Origin: Shewanella sp. c952
GTDB lineage: Bacteria > Pseudomonadota > Gammaproteobacteria > Enterobacterales > Shewanellaceae
Assembly: GCF_019654975.1 (NCBI RefSeq)
Contig: NZ_BPEW01000019.1
Location: forward strand, 31,074-95,073
Reading direction: 5' to 3'
DNA: 64,000 nt
Shown: piece by piece, positions 54,347 through 63,999 of the stretch
Layout of the letters: the number at the start of each line of letters is the position of its first letter
Numbering within the stretch: position 1 is the stretch's first letter
Notes under the pieces: model-generated
The model's database searches: none
What the model was told of the DNA's origin: nothing
Seen by the model: the letters and a program-made list of their open reading frames with translations, nothing else
Made by a program: the position numbers and the translations under genes

Positions 54347-55279
54347 ATGGAATTAGAAGAGATCTACCGCCAAGATCTGAGCCTACTCATAGCGCTGCAA
54401 ATTTTGGTAGAGGAACGTAGCGTCACTCAAGCAGCTAAAAGATTGCACCTTAGTCAATCCGCCACCAGTCGCATTCTGGCTAGGCTGCGAGAGATGCTCA
54501 ACGACCCACTGTTTTCTCGGGTAGGACAGCAGCTAGTACCAACACAGTTTGCACTCGACTGTTACCAACAGCTACAGCAACCAACTGGGCAACTCATTAA
54601 TTTATTAACGCCGAAAGCATTCGTGCCACATGAGTGTAAGCAGCAGTTTTCTATCGCGGTAACCGATTATGCGATGCAGGCATTAGTGCCCTTCATTCTA
54701 CCCAATATTTATCAGCAGGCTCCCAATATAAGACTGGAGATATTACCGGTACAACACACTGAATTACAGGCACAACTCAGTGTCAAAGGTGCAGATATGG
54801 CGATATGCCGTGCTATAGGGCAAACCGGCAATTTACAACATACATTTTTAGGTAAAGTGGGGGTTAGTTGCTTACTTTCACCTAACCATCCACTGGCAAG
54901 TAGTGATATAAGCTTAGAAGATTACCTCAACTACCCTCATGCAACGATAGCCATCAGTGATGGAGTAAAAGCGCTACTCGATGATGCGATTAGCCACTAC
55001 CCTGCGCGCACGGAGTTACTTAGAACGCCTCATATTGATACCGCACTCGCCCTGCAATCGATTCATCCTATTATCATTACTCTGCCAGAGGGAATGGCGG
55101 AAATAGTCGCTCAACGTCATAGGCTTAAAGTCAAACCGCTACCCTTTAAATTACCCAGCTTAGATTACAATCTTTTTTGGCATTCTCGCTGTGAGCAAGA
55201 CAAAGCACAAAAGTGGTTACGTGAAGAGATAAGCGCAGCCACACAAAAATTGTTAGCCCAAAGCCCACAGAATTTATAG
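54347..55279 (+). CDS. LysR family regulator divergent from ardAB
   Basis: A 310-residue LysR protein. The HTH covers about 10-68 (LVEERSVTQAAKRLHLSQSA, RILARLREML), with an effector domain from about 100 to 300. Divergent placement next to ardAB makes it the first candidate for acrylate- or DMSP-responsive control. The palindromic operators overlap the ardA and dddY promoters rather than lying upstream at -65, which is unusual for LysR activation, so this is not settled. AGGA is close to the ATG (3-4 bp). Confidence 0.85.
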   Translation: MELEEIYRQDLSLLIALQILVEERSVTQAAKRLHLSQSATSRILARLREMLNDPLFSRVGQQLVPTQFALDCYQQLQQPTGQLINLLTPKAFVPHECKQQFSIAVTDYAMQALVPFILPNIYQQAPNIRLEILPVQHTELQAQLSVKGADMAICRAIGQTGNLQHTFLGKVGVSCLLSPNHPLASSDISLEDYLNYPHATIAISDGVKALLDDAISHYPARTELLRTPHIDTALALQSIHPIIITLPEGMAEIVAQRHRLKVKPLPFKLPSLDYNLFWHSRCEQDKAQKWLREEISAATQKLLAQSPQNL

Positions 55280-55308
55280 TGAAGATAAATCCGCTGGAAT
55301 GAAGCCAC

Positions 55309-55333
55309 AAAAAAGCCCAGCGATAAGCTGGGC
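55309..55333 (-). terminator. acuI terminator
   Basis: Perfect stem GCCCAGC / GCTGGGC, loop GATAA, and T6 on the minus strand. Confidence 0.85.
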
Positions 55334-55352
55334 TATTGTTTATATCGTTAAC

Positions 55353-56333
55353 TTAAAGTTTAACGAGTACGCGCCCTGTAACTTGGCCTTTAATAATACG
55401 CTGTGCAAACTCAGGCACTTGCTCAAGTGCAATAGCCTCACAAGCTGTTTCAAAATAGCTTGCAGGTAATAATCTAAGCACATCTTGCCACGCTGTTTGA
55501 CGCTTTTCAAATGGGCATGATACCGAGTCAACGCCCAATAGACTGACCCCACGTAAGATAAATGGCATTACGGTAGTCGGTAAAGCAAAGCCGCCCGCTA
55601 ATCCACAAATTGCTGCTGCGCCGCCGTACTGCATCTGTGCCAATGCAGTTGCTAATACCTTATTACCTACGGTATCGATTACCCCAGCCCAACGCTGCTT
55701 TTCCAATGGCCTAGCATCAACTTCAAGCTCACTACGCTCTATAACTTCACTAGCACCTAGCTTGGTCAATAGCGGTCCGTTCTGTTCAACACGACCAGAG
55801 CTTGCCACCACGCGATAACCTAACTGCGCTAGCAAGGTTACCGCAACACTGCCAACACCACCGCTGGCGCCCGTCACCAGGATATCGCCATCGCTAGGCT
55901 TAATCCCTGCTTGCTGTAATGCCTGAACACATAACATGGCAGTCAAACCTGCGGTGCCAATTTGCATCGCTTTAGCTGCGTCGCAATTTTCAGGCATTGG
56001 TACTAACCAGTCTGCTTTAACTCGCGCTTTTTCAGCTAAGCCACCCCAGTGATTTTCACCGACACCCCAGCCTGTTAAAATAACTTTGTCACCCGATTTA
56101 TAACGCTCATCGCTTGATTCGAGTACTGTTCCAGCAAAATCGATACCTGGCACCATAGGAAAATTACGGATAATCCGTCCTACCCCGGTAACGGCCAAGC
56201 CATCTTTGTAATTCAAAGATGAACATGCAACTTCAACTAATACATCGCCTTCAGGCAGTTCAGCCTCAGACATTTGACGAACGTTAGCATAAGTAAGCTT
56301 TTCTTCTTGGGTCAATACAAGCGCGTTAAACAT
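55353..56333 (-). CDS. acuI: Acryloyl-CoA reductase AcuI (YhdH/MDR family)
   Basis: A 326-residue zinc-free medium-chain reductase. SLNYKDGLAVTG near residue 40, PGIDFAGTVLES near 73, LTGWGVGENHWGGLAEK near 96 and the cofactor loop TGASGGVGSVAV near 150 are typical of AcuI/YhdH. These enzymes reduce acryloyl-CoA to propionyl-CoA with NADPH and protect cells that meet acrylate. Its place beside the DMSP lyase and acrylate reductase genes fits that function. AGGA precedes the start. It converges with the LysR gene and diverges from aldB. Confidence 0.9.
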   Translation of the reverse strand: MFNALVLTQEEKLTYANVRQMSEAELPEGDVLVEVACSSLNYKDGLAVTGVGRIIRNFPMVPGIDFAGTVLESSDERYKSGDKVILTGWGVGENHWGGLAEKARVKADWLVPMPENCDAAKAMQIGTAGLTAMLCVQALQQAGIKPSDGDILVTGASGGVGSVAVTLLAQLGYRVVASSGRVEQNGPLLTKLGASEVIERSELEVDARPLEKQRWAGVIDTVGNKVLATALAQMQYGGAAAICGLAGGFALPTTVMPFILRGVSLLGVDSVSCPFEKRQTAWQDVLRLLPASYFETACEAIALEQVPEFAQRIIKGQVTGRVLVKL

Positions 56334-56390
56334 GACGAGTTCCTATTTAAACTGATAGAGAGAGCATAGGCTATAAACAATTATGACTGA

Positions 56391-56420
56391 AGTGCATATT
56401 TTGCATAGAAGCAATGCACT
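56391..56420. promoter_or_regulatory. Inverted repeat in the acuI–aldB divergent region
   Basis: AGTGCAT and ATGCACT, 7-bp perfect arms 16 nt apart, with an internal TGCATA. A possible operator for one or both divergent genes; it does not match the TGGAA motif found before ardA and dddY. Confidence 0.35.
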
Positions 56421-56569
56421 ACACGCATAAATTGCGATAAATTAGTCTACCGAGCCTTAATATAGCTAATTCCACTCGTAACAAACTACCCGACTTTATT
56501 CCTATACCTTGACGATTGCTTTGAGGCTACACTGAGTTGTCGCATAAAAAACGTACAAGGAATAAAAGT

Positions 56570-58090
56570 ATGATTTATAGCAAACCTGGAACTGCCGATG
56601 CAGTCATTAATTTCAAACCACAGTACCAAAACTTTATTGGTGGTGAATGGGTTAAGCCCGTCAATGGTCGTTACTTTGATAACCCTTCTCCTGTTGATGG
56701 CCAAGTTTTTTGCCAGATCCCGCGCTCTGATGCCAGTGATATTGAACTTGCACTTGATGCCGCCCACCAAGCTAAAGATAGCTGGGGGAAAACCTCAGTC
56801 ACCGAACGCTCTAATATTTTGCTTCGAATTGCAGATCGTATTGAGCAGAATATTGAAGCACTCGCAATCGCTGAAACATGGGATAACGGCAAAGCTGTAC
56901 GAGAAACATTAGCTGCTGATCTACCGTTGGTTGTCGATCACTTTCGCTACTTTGCAGGCTGTATTCGTGCTCAAGAGGGTAGCGCTGCCGATATTGATGC
57001 CAATACAGTTAGCTACCATTTCCCAGAGCCTCTAGGAGTCGTCGGACAGATCATTCCATGGAACTTCCCTATCTTAATGGCTGCATGGAAGGTTGCTCCC
57101 GCACTCGCTGCGGGCAATTGCGTCGTATTAAAACCCGCAGAACAAACGCCAGCCTCGATTCTAGTCATGCTTGAACTCATTGAAGATCTGCTCCCTAAAG
57201 GCATTCTCAATGTCGTTAACGGCTTTGGTAATGAAGCTGGGCAAGCATTAGCTACAAGCACTCGAATCGCCAAACTGGCATTTACTGGATCCACGGAAAT
57301 AGGTCACCATATTCTAAAATGTGCCGCAGAATCTTTAATCCCCTCTACCGTTGAGTTAGGCGGTAAATCTCCCAATGTCTATTTTGCAGATGTGATGAGT
57401 CATGAAGATGAGTATCTCGATAAAGCGATTGAAGGTATGTTGCTAGCCTTCTTTAACCAAGGTGAAGTGTGTACCTGCCCGTCTCGAGTATTAATCCAGG
57501 AATCGATCTACGACAAGTTCATTGCCAAAGTAATAGAACGTAGTAAAACCATAAAGCAGAGCAACCCACTCGATACCGAAACTCAGGTGGGTGCTCAAGC
57601 CTCTCAAGAACAGTTTGATAAAATTCTAAGTTACTTACAAATAGGCAAAAATGAAGGAGCTGAGGTTCTGGTGGGCGGTGACTCTTGCCAACTTGAAGGT
57701 GAACATAGTGAAGGCTTCTACATTCGTCCTACAATATTGAAAGGCACTAATGACATGCGGATCTTCCAAGAGGAGATATTTGGCCCAGTCATATCTGTAA
57801 CCACCTTTAAAGATGAAGCCGAAGCACTGGCTATTGCCAATGATACCGAATACGGCTTAGGTGCTGGAGTATGGACTCGAGACATGAACACTGCTCAACG
57901 AATGGGTCGTGGTATTCAAGCAGGCCGGGTATGGATAAACTGCTACCATGCCTACCCTGCCCATGCTGCATTTGGCGGTTATAAAAAATCAGGTATCGGT
58001 CGTGAGACTCACAAAATGATGCTCGACCATTACCAGAATACTAAAAATTTACTCATTAGCTACGATGCAAATCCACTTGGTTTCTTTTAA
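56570..58090 (+). CDS. aldB: Aldehyde dehydrogenase AldB/ExaC type
   Basis: A 506-residue NAD(P)-dependent aldehyde dehydrogenase, matching E. coli AldB along its length. [12 protein letters not shown], the cofactor loop [16 protein letters not shown] with the general base Glu, and the nucleophile in [11 protein letters not shown] are present. AldB oxidises acetaldehyde and related aldehydes. The start at 56570 has AAGGA upstream; the frame is open for 11 more codons without support. In this locus it could oxidise an aldehyde from the glycyl-radical enzyme downstream or a three-carbon aldehyde, which is speculative. Confidence 0.9.
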   Translation: MIYSKPGTADAVINFKPQYQNFIGGEWVKPVNGRYFDNPSPVDGQVFCQIPRSDASDIELALDAAHQAKDSWGKTSVTERSNILLRIADRIEQNIEALAIAETWDNGKAVRETLAADLPLVVDHFRYFAGCIRAQEGSAADIDANTVSYHFPEPLGVVGQIIPWNFPILMAAWKVAPALAAGNCVVLKPAEQTPASILVMLELIEDLLPKGILNVVNGFGNEAGQALATSTRIAKLAFTGSTEIGHHILKCAAESLIPSTVELGGKSPNVYFADVMSHEDEYLDKAIEGMLLAFFNQGEVCTCPSRVLIQESIYDKFIAKVIERSKTIKQSNPLDTETQVGAQASQEQFDKILSYLQIGKNEGAEVLVGGDSCQLEGEHSEGFYIRPTILKGTNDMRIFQEEIFGPVISVTTFKDEAEALAIANDTEYGLGAGVWTRDMNTAQRMGRGIQAGRVWINCYHAYPAHAAFGGYKKSGIGRETHKMMLDHYQNTKNLLISYDANPLGFF

Positions 58091-58131
58091 AAAAGACCAA
58101 CAGTCATAAAAATATAGTCTGCTCAGACACA

Positions 58132-58174
58132 AAGCCAAATATAGTTGCTATTAACTGCATTATATTTGGCTTTT
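58132..58174 (+). terminator. aldB terminator
   Basis: Perfect 12-bp stem AAGCCAAATATA / TATATTTGGCTT with a long 17-nt loop and a short T-run. Confidence 0.65.
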
Positions 58175-58305
58175 ACTTTCTGAAAACCTGCGATCTCCGC
58201 TACCGAGTTTCCATTTCAGAAAAACCTCCTTGCTGGCTTTTCACTATAGGAATTTGGAGGTTTACTTTAAAATATTACCCATAGAATATTAGTGGATATT
58301 ACGCC

Positions 58306-59859
58306 ATGACCTTACAAACTCGTCTCACTCAAATTACTCGCAACGCGACACTTTCCCCAAAGCAGAAGTCCAACCTTTTAGCGCTAGAAGCAGATGCAAG
58401 TTTACCCTATGTTGCTGTGTCGCCAGCGGTTGAGCATGCCATGCAAGCGGGTGTTATTTGCGATATGTTTGAAGGTAATGCGCCTTTTAAGCCAAGATAT
58501 GTTCTGCCAAATTATGCTAAGTATTTAAAGCAAGGCTCTAAATACTTGGAGCTCAATGCTGCGCAAGATTTAGATGAAGCGCTAAATGCATTAACGATTC
58601 TTTACCACCATGTCCCTTCAGTGACCAATATCCCGGTATATTTAGGTCAGCTAGACGATGTACTCATGCCGTTTTGCCAAGACCTAGATAGCGATACTAT
58701 TTATCGGAAATTAAAGCTGTTCTGGATAATGCTTGATAGAACCCTACCTGATGCCTTTATGCACGTTAATATTGGCCCGACTGATAATGTTGTATGCCGT
58801 ACAATTTTGAAGATAGATGCGGAGCTGAAACAGATAGCGCCCAATCTAACTTTTATGTATGACCCAAGCATTACACCTGATGAGTTACTGCAAGTTGCCA
58901 CAGCCAACATCTGTGAATGCAGTAAACCCCATATTGCCAACTATCCAATCCATGCTAACAGCTACGATGTTAAAGGCTTTGGCATCGTCAGTTGCTACAA
59001 CTCTCTGCCACTGGCAGGTGGAGCGAACACCTTGGTACGCCTTAACTTAAAAGAGGTTGCGTTAAAAGCTACTGACATCACTGACTTCTTCGAAAGTACC
59101 CTGCCACACTACTGCCAATTAACCTATGAGCTGATAAATGCCCGCTGCAGGTTTCTACATCAAGAATCGAACTTCTTCAGTAGCTTTTTAGTTAAAGAGG
59201 GACTGATTGAAGAATCTCGCTTTGCACCTATGTTTGGTATTTATGGTATGGCAGAAGCCGTTAATATTCTGCGCGGACACCCAGAGTTAACAGCATCAAA
59301 CTCCGAAAAGCCAAGCCCGTATTATGGTCACGACCGTGCAGCCAATGAGCTGGGGCATCAAATATCCAAAGCACTTGATGCCATTGTGAAAACGACAGTT
59401 GTGGATTACGGCTATAACGATAGAGCACTACTGCATTCACAAGGCGGAATTAGTCTTGATAAGGATGTGACTCCAGGGGTGCGAATTCCCTACGGAACAG
59501 AGCCAAACCCTATCGCTCATATCAAAGCTTTAGCGGTTCATCATCAATATTACACTTCAGGGATCAGCGATGTTCTCACCATAGATGAAACGGTTAAATC
59601 AAATCCGCTCGCAATGTTTCAACTTTGCAAAGGTGCATTGCAACATGGCTTTAGAGAGTTTACCGTCAATGTCGCCTCCAATGATTTAGTTCGCGTCACT
59701 GGCTATATGATTAAGTTATCTGATATTAAGAAATTTAAAGAGAGCGGCTCTAGAACTAACACCACAGGCTTAGGTGCAGAAGCAGCGGCTAATACCAAAA
59801 TATTGCTACGTCAGCCGCGAGTTATAGCGCAAGAATTTAATCCAAGTTATACGGATTAA
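58306..59859 (+). CDS. yjjI: YjjI family glycyl-radical enzyme
   Basis: A 517-residue member of the YjjI family, shorter than pyruvate formate-lyase. The glycyl-radical motif RVTGYM lies at 463-468 with the radical Gly at 466, about 50 residues from the C-terminus. A candidate active-site Cys is in GIVSCYNSLPLAGG near residue 230. The substrate of YjjI is not established to my knowledge. Its activating enzyme YjjW follows 3 bp later. It needs anaerobic conditions, in keeping with the nearby anaerobic acrylate respiration genes. Confidence 0.9.
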   Translation: MTLQTRLTQITRNATLSPKQKSNLLALEADASLPYVAVSPAVEHAMQAGVICDMFEGNAPFKPRYVLPNYAKYLKQGSKYLELNAAQDLDEALNALTILYHHVPSVTNIPVYLGQLDDVLMPFCQDLDSDTIYRKLKLFWIMLDRTLPDAFMHVNIGPTDNVVCRTILKIDAELKQIAPNLTFMYDPSITPDELLQVATANICECSKPHIANYPIHANSYDVKGFGIVSCYNSLPLAGGANTLVRLNLKEVALKATDITDFFESTLPHYCQLTYELINARCRFLHQESNFFSSFLVKEGLIEESRFAPMFGIYGMAEAVNILRGHPELTASNSEKPSPYYGHDRAANELGHQISKALDAIVKTTVVDYGYNDRALLHSQGGISLDKDVTPGVRIPYGTEPNPIAHIKALAVHHQYYTSGISDVLTIDETVKSNPLAMFQLCKGALQHGFREFTVNVASNDLVRVTGYMIKLSDIKKFKESGSRTNTTGLGAEAAANTKILLRQPRVIAQEFNPSYTD

Positions 59860-59862
59860 CCC

Positions 59863-60738
59863 TTGGGCAATATAGCGATAATTAATCAAGTAATACCCTT
59901 TTCTTGCGTTGATGGGCCTGGCAGCAGACTCGCTGTCTTTCTGCAAGGCTGTAACTATCGCTGTAAGAGCTGTCACAATCCACACACAATAGATTTTTGT
60001 AATAGCTGTGGTGATTGCCTACCAAGCTGTCCAACGCAAGCGCTAAGCTTGATAACAAGCAACGATAAACCGCAGGTTATCTGGAATGAAGCGTTGTGCA
60101 CTCAGTGTGACCTATGCTTGAGTGCATGCCCTAAGCAATCAAGCCCAAAAACCCAATTATATAGTGTTGAGCAATTATTGGCGTTGATTCGTCAACAGGT
60201 ACACTTTATTAATGGCATTACTGTAAGCGGGGGGGAAGCGAGCCTTCAATTGCCTTTTATCATCGAATTGTTCAGTGCTATAAAAGCGGATGATGAGTTA
60301 GCACATTTAACCTGCATGTTAGATAGCAATGGCAGCCTGAGTATTAACGGTTGGCAACAATTACTGCCTGTTTTAGATGGAGCAATGATTGACTTAAAAT
60401 CCTGGCAACAAGATACCCATCGTTATATTACCGGCAGAGGCAACCACCGAGTTATTAGCGCGATAGAGTTATTAGCCTCAAAGGGGAAATTGCATGAAGT
60501 ACGCTTACTTCATATTCCTGGGATTAGCGATTTCGACACTGAAATTACTGCTGTGGCAAACCACCTCAAAACCTTACCTAAAAAAGTTCGAATCAAACTC
60601 AATGCATTCCAGCACCATGGCGTGGCAGGAGCCGCCCTAAATTGGCCTACTTGCAGCGAAACACATATTAAACAACTAGCAACAGAGCTTACGCAACACG
60701 GTGTGATTAACATAGTGCTACCAAGCTCTTATCTGTAG
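59863..60738 (+). CDS. yjjW: YjjW glycyl-radical enzyme activase (radical SAM)
   Basis: A 291-residue radical SAM protein that would install the glycyl radical on YjjI. The SAM cluster motif is CNYRCKSC (CxxxCxxC) near residue 30. Two inserted ferredoxin-type clusters follow: CNSCGDCLPSCP and CTQCDLCLSACPK. GGEASLQ is the SAM-binding GGE motif. The start must be the TTG at 59863, since an in-frame stop lies two codons upstream. It is translationally close to yjjI. Confidence 0.92.
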   Translation: MGNIAIINQVIPFSCVDGPGSRLAVFLQGCNYRCKSCHNPHTIDFCNSCGDCLPSCPTQALSLITSNDKPQVIWNEALCTQCDLCLSACPKQSSPKTQLYSVEQLLALIRQQVHFINGITVSGGEASLQLPFIIELFSAIKADDELAHLTCMLDSNGSLSINGWQQLLPVLDGAMIDLKSWQQDTHRYITGRGNHRVISAIELLASKGKLHEVRLLHIPGISDFDTEITAVANHLKTLPKKVRIKLNAFQHHGVAGAALNWPTCSETHIKQLATELTQHGVINIVLPSSYL

Positions 60739-60771
60739 CACTTATCTAAGAGTTTTAGCTAAGGTTTTAAA

Positions 60772-61719
60772 CTAAAGTGCATTGTCATTAAATAGCTCTG
60801 CAATAACCTTTTTAAGTTGTTCGTAGAACCAACGATGGGCAGGGTCATTCATACTTTGCTTGTGCCACACCAGACTATAGGCAACTTCGCCATAATCGAA
60901 AGGTAATCTTTTAGTGATTAATCCCTTAGCTTGCAAAGCATTGTCCGCCCAGTGACGTGAACAGGTAAATAACAGCTCACTGTTATGGCACATCAAAGCG
61001 GCACTACCAAAATCCGCAACAGATAATGGAGTTGCCCGATTTAGAGCTAGTTGTTCAAGTTTTAACTCAAAAAAAGGCCGATTGAGATCAACATCACTGA
61101 TCCCAACATGGCTGTAATCTAGGTAATCATCTATGGAAATTGTGCTTTTATCTGCTAGCGGATGAGCGGCGTTCATCAAGCATACCATTTCATCATTAAT
61201 CAGCGTCTCCCAAACCAGATCCTGCTGAGCGATTGGCGGTTGGCTTCGGTCATGGGGTAATAGGATAAAATCTAAACTACCTTTTACGACGCCCTCGAAG
61301 CCAATACTGTCTTTAGCATGAATATCGAGCTTAATATGCGGTGCTTGTTGCAGTACATCTGCCACCAATTTGGCAGCAATTAACTCAAACGTACTTTCAC
61401 GCATGGCTAATGAAAAACTCCCTTCATAGCCTGCTGCAGAAAACTCCTCTTGAGTTATTAGCAGATTCATATCATGAATGATTTGATGTACATTCGGCCC
61501 TAAACGCCGCGCCAAAGGCGTAGCCACCAACTTATTACCGTGACGATAGAAAAGTTCATCATCTAAGCTTTGTCGTAATTGGCTCAACGTCTTACTTACA
61601 GAAGAGGGGCTTAAACATAAACGCTTAGCACTTGCTGTTACACTTTGCGTATCGAGCATCACATGTAAGGTAATTAAATGCTTCATACTGATCCGTGAGA
61701 GTTTAGCGATATCCATCAT
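60772..61719 (-). CDS. LysR family transcriptional regulator
   Basis: A 315-residue LysR protein of the LeuO/NahR-like type. The HTH segment VTASAKRLCLSPSSVSKTLS covers about 28-47, with an effector domain from about 100. The start at 61719 is chosen to give a normal N-terminus, but ribosome sites are weak and ATG 61716 or the longer frame to 61782 are alternatives. It converges with yjjW. Its target is unknown; the yjjIW operon is the nearest candidate. Confidence 0.82.
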   Translation of the reverse strand: MMDIAKLSRISMKHLITLHVMLDTQSVTASAKRLCLSPSSVSKTLSQLRQSLDDELFYRHGNKLVATPLARRLGPNVHQIIHDMNLLITQEEFSAAGYEGSFSLAMRESTFELIAAKLVADVLQQAPHIKLDIHAKDSIGFEGVVKGSLDFILLPHDRSQPPIAQQDLVWETLINDEMVCLMNAAHPLADKSTISIDDYLDYSHVGISDVDLNRPFFELKLEQLALNRATPLSVADFGSAALMCHNSELLFTCSRHWADNALQAKGLITKRLPFDYGEVAYSLVWHKQSMNDPAHRWFYEQLKKVIAELFNDNAL

Positions 61720-61994
61720 AGTGCCTATTAGTGGAGGGAGCTCTAATATAGTGCAATATAGACCTAATTGAGTTTTGTGCATATCAAGCTAACTCGGATA
61801 TACGAGCAAACTCACGTCACGGCGCTATTTTCAGCACCCCATTGTTTGCCGTATAATGTTTTACTCTTTGAATAATGATCAAATCAAAGCGCTTAATCTC
61901 TCGTATCAATCAAGTGAGTAGATATTCAATCTATTTACTAACCAACACTTACGATTGGAGTAGATTTCAGCTCTTACATTTTAGGCAGGCCCGC

Positions 61995-62456
61995 ATGTTT
62001 CATATCGCACTTTACGAACCGGAAATTGCACCAAATACCGGTAACATAATAAGACTCATCGCTAATAATGGCTGCCAGCTGCACCTCATTGAGCCTTTAG
62101 GTTTTGACTTGGAAGATAAAAAGTTACGTCGTGCTGGTTTAGACTACGCTGACTTAGCAAAGGTTACTCACCATAAAGATTTCGAATCTTTTCTCGAAGC
62201 AATGCAAGGCAAACGAATTATGGCTTGTACCACTAAAGGTAGCCGCCCACATTCAGAGTTAACCTTTCAACAGGATGATGTGTTACTTTTTGGCCCAGAA
62301 AGTCGTGGTTTACCTGCGGATATCATAGATTCGATCCCAACAGAGCAACGACTTAGAATTCCAATGATGTCTACTAGCCGCAGTCTAAATCTCTCTAACG
62401 CCGTAGCGATCATCAGCTACGAAGCTTGGCGACAACTGGATTACTCTGGAGTTTAA
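61995..62456 (+). CDS. trmL: tRNA (cytidine/uridine-2'-O)-methyltransferase TrmL
   Basis: A 153-residue SPOUT methyltransferase that 2'-O-methylates the wobble base 34 of leucine tRNAs. It starts [20 protein letters not shown], the family N-terminus. Knot motifs are FGPESRGLP and [18 protein letters not shown], which bind SAM. The ORF is open 40 codons further upstream, but the ATG at 61995 matches the family start and has AGG ahead of it. Confidence 0.94.
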   Translation: MFHIALYEPEIAPNTGNIIRLIANNGCQLHLIEPLGFDLEDKKLRRAGLDYADLAKVTHHKDFESFLEAMQGKRIMACTTKGSRPHSELTFQQDDVLLFGPESRGLPADIIDSIPTEQRLRIPMMSTSRSLNLSNAVAIISYEAWRQLDYSGV

Positions 62457-63478
62457 GCCTTTTCGATGCTCGTTATACTTCAAGCGAGCTACTTAAGATA
62501 ATCACCGCTACATTAAGGCCGTCTCTTGGCGGCTTTATCTTATGCAAACACAATAACCCATTCTTAGTACCTTTCCCTCAAGTCACTCAAATTCCACAAT
62601 ACAATTAACCATGCATACTGCAGGACTGCTTTGCGCCGCGATAAAATATAACTAGCGCCCCCTCTAATGTTAATAGCAACTCCACTAAAGAGTTGCTCAT
62701 TCAGCGGGAGTTAAAATCACTTTAGACAAGTCATTGGCTTATCGCTAATCGTTATTCTCGGCTCTGGCATCCTGCTCCGCTCTCGATAATTGCTCCTGCA
62801 TTATTCTACCTTTGACCATCCTTGGTCTCGTAACTCCTAAATCTGACTGCCAAGGTGGGCCGGAATGTCTTATTTTTATGGAACAAAATAGACCATTTAG
62901 TCGTATATCGAGTGGCACATGCGCTGTATTAAGTGATTTCCCCACGCCTTAACTATCAGCCGCACGTTGTGAGCGTCTCAGGACTTTCACTGCTACGTTC
63001 CATAGTCTCAAAAGGGAATAACCACTTGTTCCACAACGAGCTTTGAATTGAAAGCCCTGAGAAAGCTCTAAACTGAGTATATCCTTAATGGGATTGGCAT
63101 AACTCTTAAACTCTCGAGATAGATAACAGGCAAAGCATAGTTACAAGTAACCTGACTAAAGCGACACAAGGGCCGCTCTAGCAGCAGATAGACAAACACA
63201 GCATGACCACTCCAAAAGCTAAGCACTGCTAATCAACAACAAATCACAGTGATACTTGAGAAGAGATATAAACCACACTACTATCATGCAGCTTGTTCAA
63301 TAAAACTCATTAAATGCAAAAACTCGTTGCGTAGGCAAAGGGCTTTTATCTTTTCTATTTCGAATAGTGACTGATAAACGATAAACTCCTAATTATTAGG
63401 GAGCATATCGGCCACCCCATTATAAGTATCACCCTAAGGAGTATCGTTAAATGATTAACAGACTCAAATCGCAGTCGT
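62457..63478. other. Non-coding stretch between trmL and the 5S region
   Basis: A weak hairpin at about 62515-62540 (arms near GGCCG / CGGCTT) may end trmL. A 66-codon minus-strand ORF at 62745-62945 has a charged C-terminus (MQEQLSRAEQDARAE) but no ribosome site or recognisable family. Nothing else was recognised. Confidence 0.5.
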
Positions 63479-63509
63479 AAAAAAGCCCGTTGCGTTAACA
63501 ACGGGCTTT
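63479..63509 (-). terminator. Second terminator beyond the 5S rRNA gene
   Basis: Perfect 11-bp stem AAAGCCCGTTG / CAACGGGCTTT with a 6-nt loop and a T-run on the minus strand. Confidence 0.75.
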
Positions 63510-63512
63510 CTC

Positions 63513-63541
63513 GTATTAGGCGCCTGGAAATCACCTACTCT
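63513..63541 (-). pseudogene. 5S rRNA 3'-end remnant, copy A
   Basis: ATTAGGCGCCTGGAAAT-x-ACCTACTCT matches the 3' end and flank of the intact 5S gene at 63875-63901 with one change. The similarity stops there. Confidence 0.7.
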
Positions 63542-63702
63542 TTATTATCCTCGCAGGGGATACATGGGGGCGAAGAAACTCTGATTTGAATGCAGCGCAT
63601 TCATGGACTTAGTAGCGCGAGTAACTTGTTACGAAGCTGGGAACCCCGCTCAGCGGCGGGTTGACGTCGAGGTAGGCATTTATGGCTTCTTCACTTAATT
63701 GA

Positions 63703-63732
63703 GCGCCTGGAAATGACCCCGTCACACATGGG
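63703..63732 (-). pseudogene. 5S rRNA 3'-end remnant, copy B
   Basis: GCGCCTGGAAATGACC, then CACATGGG, matches the 3' part of the intact 5S gene with a few changes; beyond it similarity is lost. Confidence 0.65.
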
Positions 63733-63836
63733 CATATCGGCCACACCGCTATCTACTATCACATGTAATGATGCATGCTTCGCATGCGCTTTCAATTTCC
63801 CCATGTTCGAGTCAGTAATTCAAAAGCTGATAAACG

Positions 63837-63868
63837 AAAAAATCCCTAGTGCAGAGCACTAGGGATTT
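63837..63868 (-). terminator. Terminator of the rRNA operon
   Basis: Perfect 13-bp stem AAATCCCTAGTGC / GCACTAGGGATTT with an AGA loop and T6 on the minus strand, directly after 5S. Confidence 0.92.
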
Positions 63869-63881
63869 ATCGTTATTAGGC

Positions 63882-63999
63882 GCCTGGAAATGACCTACTC
63901 TCACATGGGGAAACCCCACACTACCATCGGCGATACTGTGTTTCACTTCTGAGTTCGGAATGGGATCAGGTGGGACCACAGCTCTATGGTTTCCAGACA
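63882..63999 (-). rRNA. rrf: 5S ribosomal RNA
   Basis: The minus strand reads TGTCTGGAAACCATAGAG, then the conserved CCGAACTCAGAAGTGAAAC, GCCGATGGTAGTG and GAGAGTAGGTC, ending TTTCCAGGCG. The two ends pair as expected. It is the last gene of an rRNA operon whose 23S and 16S genes lie beyond the right edge. Confidence 0.97.

Noticed and set aside
61875..61994. Forty extra N-terminal codons of TrmL
   Set aside because: Family members start at [14 protein letters not shown] sequence, and the upstream part has no ribosome site.
62745..62945. Minus-strand ORF of 66 codons with a charged C-terminus
   Set aside because: No ribosome site, no recognised family and isolated in a non-coding stretch; mentioned in the gap entry only.
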